Shown: positions 61,490 to 64,000 of the stretch, in pieces
How the letters are laid out: every line of letters starts with the position of its first letter
Numbering within the stretch: position 1 is the first letter of the stretch
Assembly (NCBI RefSeq): GCF_003149025.1
Contig: NZ_QGDV01000015.1
Span: 1 to 64,000 of the forward strand
DNA: 64,000 nt
DNA from: Rathayibacter iranicus NCPPB 2253 = VKM Ac-1602
GTDB taxonomy: Bacteria > Actinomycetota > Actinomycetes > Actinomycetales > Microbacteriaceae
Direction: 5' to 3'
Made by a program: the position numbers and the translations under genes
The notes under the pieces: model-generated
Told to the model about the DNA's origin: nothing
Seen by the model: the letters and a program-made list of their open reading frames with translations, nothing else
The model's database searches: none

Positions 61490-62667
61490 TCGTGGGACTC
61501 TGCCTTCTGCTCGTGGCTCACTGACTTTGGCTCGTAACGGGGTGAGGTGCCCGGCTCATCGGCGGGGACGGCGGCGGGGTCGGACACGACGCCCGCTCCT
61601 CGTGCCGGAACCGCGGCGGGCTTGCGCTTTTTGGCCCCGGGGCCGCCGAGCGCGGCGGGCGGAACGTAAATCCAGCGGATCTTCGAGAGGTAGCGCGTGA
61701 CGATCAGCGACACGATCACCGCCAGCGCCATGACGACCAGCAGCAGTGGAATCTCGAAACCGCCGATCGCCGAACGGTCTTCGGGCAGGATCACGCGTAG
61801 AAGCGTGATGCACACGACGATGACGTAGAGGTGCAGCAGGTAGATGTGCAGACTCCGCTCTCCGCAGAGAGTGAAGAAAGAGAGCAAGCGCAGGCGAGAG
61901 AGCGCCCGAGAGACCAGGATCCCCATCGCGACCGCCGCCATCTGCGCGGCGAGACCGAGGAATGGTATCCAGCGCACCGGGAAGAGGAAGAGGACGGCGC
62001 TCAACAGCACGAACACCGGAGTGACGTAGAGGAACGCCCGTGCGCCCTTCTGCTCGACGAAGTCAATGATTCTCTTCGAATAGAGAGTGCCGACCAGGTA
62101 GAAGACGAAGAGGGCGCCGATGCGATTCCAGCCCACATTGGTCGTGTTGATGATCCCGGTGGTGAACAGCGTCCCCATGATCGCGGCGAGGGCCACCTGC
62201 ACACGGTGATCGACGCGACGCAGGAGCCACGCACCGAGAGTGAAGAGGAAGAGGCCATAGATGAACCAGTAGCTACTGCTCGGCCAGAAGAAGAGCAGGA
62301 GCAGGTTGAGCGGATCGGTCGCGGGGAGTTCGCCGAGTCCGCCGTTCGCCAGCGGCACGACCAGGTAGAAGACCATGCGGAGCACGGACCAGACGACATA
62401 GAGCCAGAGCAGCGGATAGAGCCGGCGGCGCCAGAGGTCGCGGAAGCTCCACGTCGTGATGCGGGAGCCGAAGAGCCCGGAGACCAGGAAGAAGAGCGGC
62501 ATCGGGAAGAGCTCGAAGACGATCTTGATGCGTCCGAGAGTGTTCTCGACTCCGATATCGCCGAGGTACAACGATGTGTGGTAGTAGACGACCATCAGGA
62601 TGGCCGCACCCTTGGCGAAGTCGACCCATTCGCGTCGCGCCCCGCCCGTCGGCTTCAGCAGCTTCAT
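61486..62667 (-). CDS. acyltransferase family 3 membrane protein
   Basis: A 393-residue protein with about ten helices. RREWVDFAKGAAILMVVYYH with its His, and SRITTWSFRDLWRRRLYPLL, are the OafA/NodX-type core motifs. It transfers acetyl or another acyl group from the cytoplasm to a sugar. The C-terminal 60 residues are a charged tail. AAGGGGGAGAAT precedes the ATG. It overlaps the esterase gene and is likely to act on the same polymer. Confidence 0.88.
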   Translation of the reverse strand: MKLLKPTGGARREWVDFAKGAAILMVVYYHTSLYLGDIGVENTLGRIKIVFELFPMPLFFLVSGLFGSRITTWSFRDLWRRRLYPLLWLYVVWSVLRMVFYLVVPLANGGLGELPATDPLNLLLLFFWPSSSYWFIYGLFLFTLGAWLLRRVDHRVQVALAAIMGTLFTTGIINTTNVGWNRIGALFVFYLVGTLYSKRIIDFVEQKGARAFLYVTPVFVLLSAVLFLFPVRWIPFLGLAAQMAAVAMGILVSRALSRLRLLSFFTLCGERSLHIYLLHLYVIVVCITLLRVILPEDRSAIGGFEIPLLLVVMALAVIVSLIVTRYLSKIRWIYVPPAALGGPGAKKRKPAAVPARGAGVVSDPAAVPADEPGTSPRYEPKSVSHEQKAESHE

Positions 62668-62872
62668 ATTCTCCCCCTTGCGCCGTGCAGAACCACTCGT
62701 GAATCATATTCGTGATGAACACGGTTCAGAGAAGGACGTGGACGCGGTCGCTCACGGCGACCGCTGATTAAGACTAAAGGCGTCCGGGCCTCTCCGCATA
62801 TTCCCACCAGAGATGAGGGATATCCGAGAAAAGCGGAATGCGTGGCACTTCCCTCTCTGGGCACTCGCATGG

Positions 62873-63841
62873 TCATCGGCGTCCACGTCCCGCCGTGAGA
62901 GCGACGCGATAGAGCGCGGGAGCCGCATAAGCCAGACCGAAGAGCGCAGAGCGTTTCGCGTCGCGCCGGCGGGCGAGGGCGGCGAGATGCCGCAACCCTG
63001 CCTCGCCGCGCGCTGCCTGCCAGAGTCGGCTCTCGTCCTCGGCCGAGTGCGCCCCGGATGTGGCGTCCTTGAAGCGAGAAAGAAGCCAGAAGCGCGCCTG
63101 GTAGTAGGCGTAGTCCTGCGATTCGAGAATGCGGGGATCGAGATCACGAGCGGTGCGCTCGATCACCGCGGCGAGAGCGGCGAGCGAGTCGGCGCGCTTC
63201 GCTCCCGAGCGGATGATCGAGCCTGAGCGGAGGTGGTACTCGTAGACGACGTCGGGGATCACCACGACCTCGTCGGCGGCAGCGAGCAACTGGGCCACCT
63301 GCGCCTGATCCGAGTGCTGACGGATCCGGGTGAAGTCGATGCCGGCGAAGAGTTCGCGACGGAACAGCTTGTTCCACAGGTGCCCGGTCAGCTCGCCGAC
63401 GAGCAGCGCCGTGAAGGCGCCGCGCCCCGAGAGCGCGAGGGGGCCGCGGAGGGAGCCGACGGGTGTGGATCCGCTCGTCTCGACGGTGTTCGCCTGAGCG
63501 ACGACCACGTCGGCGCGCGTGCCCGCGGCCAGCATGACCTCGACCGCGGTCTCCGGCCACTCGTCGTCGGCGTCGACCAGCCACACCCAGTCGCCGGTGG
63601 CTTGCCCGACGGCGCGCTCGCGGGCCGTGGCGACGCCCTGGTTCTGCTCCTGGCGGAGGTAGTGGATCCGCTCGTGCTGCTCGGCGAACGCGCGACCGAT
63701 CAACGCGGTGCCATCGGTCGACGCGTCGTCGACCACGAGGATTTCCAGCTCGGAGTGAGTCTGCCGCAGCAGCCGCTCGAGCGCGCCCGCGAGGTGTGCC
63801 TCCTCCTGATGCGCGGGGAGCACCACCGAGACGAGGGTCAT
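62873..63841 (-). CDS. family-2 glycosyltransferase
   Basis: A 322-residue GT-A enzyme. It has the start VSVVLPAHQEEAHLAGALER, the metal-binding DxD-type VWLVDADDEW and the acceptor block. The remaining half (VIPDVVYEYHLRSGSIIRSG) matches WcaA-like transferases. It adds a sugar to a growing chain on the inner membrane face. Its ATG overlaps the stop of the gene upstream (ATGA). Between it and the acyltransferase are 205 bp without a gene. Confidence 0.9.
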   Translation of the reverse strand: MTLVSVVLPAHQEEAHLAGALERLLRQTHSELEILVVDDASTDGTALIGRAFAEQHERIHYLRQEQNQGVATARERAVGQATGDWVWLVDADDEWPETAVEVMLAAGTRADVVVAQANTVETSGSTPVGSLRGPLALSGRGAFTALLVGELTGHLWNKLFRRELFAGIDFTRIRQHSDQAQVAQLLAAADEVVVIPDVVYEYHLRSGSIIRSGAKRADSLAALAAVIERTARDLDPRILESQDYAYYQARFWLLSRFKDATSGAHSAEDESRLWQAARGEAGLRHLAALARRRDAKRSALFGLAYAAPALYRVALTAGRGRR

Positions 63842-64000
63842 TTCTCCGCCACCACTCGGCGCAGCACGGTCTCGAGATCGCGGCCGCTGGAGGCGAGCGA
63901 GAAGCGGTCGAGCCAGCGGTCGATGCCGGTGATCTCGAGGTCGCTGGCGCGGATCAGCGCGTCGGCGAGGTCGGAGGCGGAGGGAGTCAGGGCAAGCTCG
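63838..64000 (-). CDS. C-terminal fragment of an upstream gene, probably a glycosyltransferase
   Basis: The window edge cuts the gene. The visible last 53 residues run ELALTPSASDLADALIRASD to the end, VLRRVVAEK, then TGA overlapping the glycosyltransferase start. The helix-rich tail resembles the C-terminus of GT-B transferases, but that is a guess from position and composition. Confidence 0.5.
   Translation of the reverse strand, partial: ELALTPSASDLADALIRASDLEITGIDRWLDRFSLASSGRDLETVLRRVVAEK

Overview
The window is chromosomal DNA from a high-GC actinobacterium. Gene content points to the family Microbacteriaceae (a Rathayibacter, Clavibacter or Curtobacterium type): a DUF222/HNH protein, a zinc-free rpmB-rpmG-rpsN cluster, a hisC-bkd operon, an Asp23 protein, short intergenic spaces and many leaderless start signals. 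No tRNA, rRNA or CRISPR array is visible. The genus is inferred; no marker here settles it.

Layout. 1-2.2 kb is a scarred accessory patch: the 3' end of an IS256-type transposase, a decapitated toxin gene with an intact ribbon-helix-helix partner, and a visibly less GC-rich pair encoding a small protein and a secreted cysteine-containing protein. 2.3-12.2 kb carries metabolic and transport genes (gabD-like, two MFS exporters, poxB, a TauE exporter), a Septum_form-like lipoprotein and an Asp23 protein. It also holds a DUF559/AbiEi-like gene bracketed by two copies of a 56-bp hairpin. 12.2-20.2 kb has deoC, rpsN-rpmG-rpmB, a LysE exporter, an alpha/beta hydrolase fused to a gluconate-dehydrogenase-subunit-3-like domain, a broken GMC oxidoreductase, the DUF222/HNH protein and a LysR regulator. 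20.3-23.8 kb is putA.

23.9-28.5 kb is the most striking region: a complete glycopeptide-resistance cluster, vanH-vanA-vanX followed by vanR-vanS. All catalytic residues are present, and in VanA and VanX they sit at the same residue numbers as in the enterococcal proteins. The set would make D-lactate, ligate it to D-Ala, destroy D-Ala-D-Ala, and sense the inducer.

28.5-43.1 kb contains prpD, ppx, a membrane-anchored SDR/FAD-oxidoreductase/SRPBCC operon, an esterase, an MFS/GntR divergent pair, DoxX, a short asparaginase-like protein, and a zinc-uptake operon znuA-znuC-znuB with zur and a Zur-like box. 43.4-48.0 kb is a HisC-type aminotransferase plus branched-chain 2-oxoacid dehydrogenase operon. 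48.2-52.9 kb has a lipoprotein, a small membrane protein, a tyrosine phosphatase, purB and two membrane proteins. 53.1-64 kb is an exopolysaccharide region: a pyruvyltransferase/glycosyltransferase fusion, a YdcF protein, a secreted beta-helix protein, a Wzz protein with a decayed kinase domain, an esterase lipoprotein, an acyltransferase, a family-2 glycosyltransferase and the edge of another enzyme.

Two signals run through the window. At least nine genes on the + strand have a -10-like hexamer ending exactly 6 nt before the start codon, which suggests leaderless mRNAs. Many intergenic gaps hold long, near-perfect palindromes belonging to several different repeat families.
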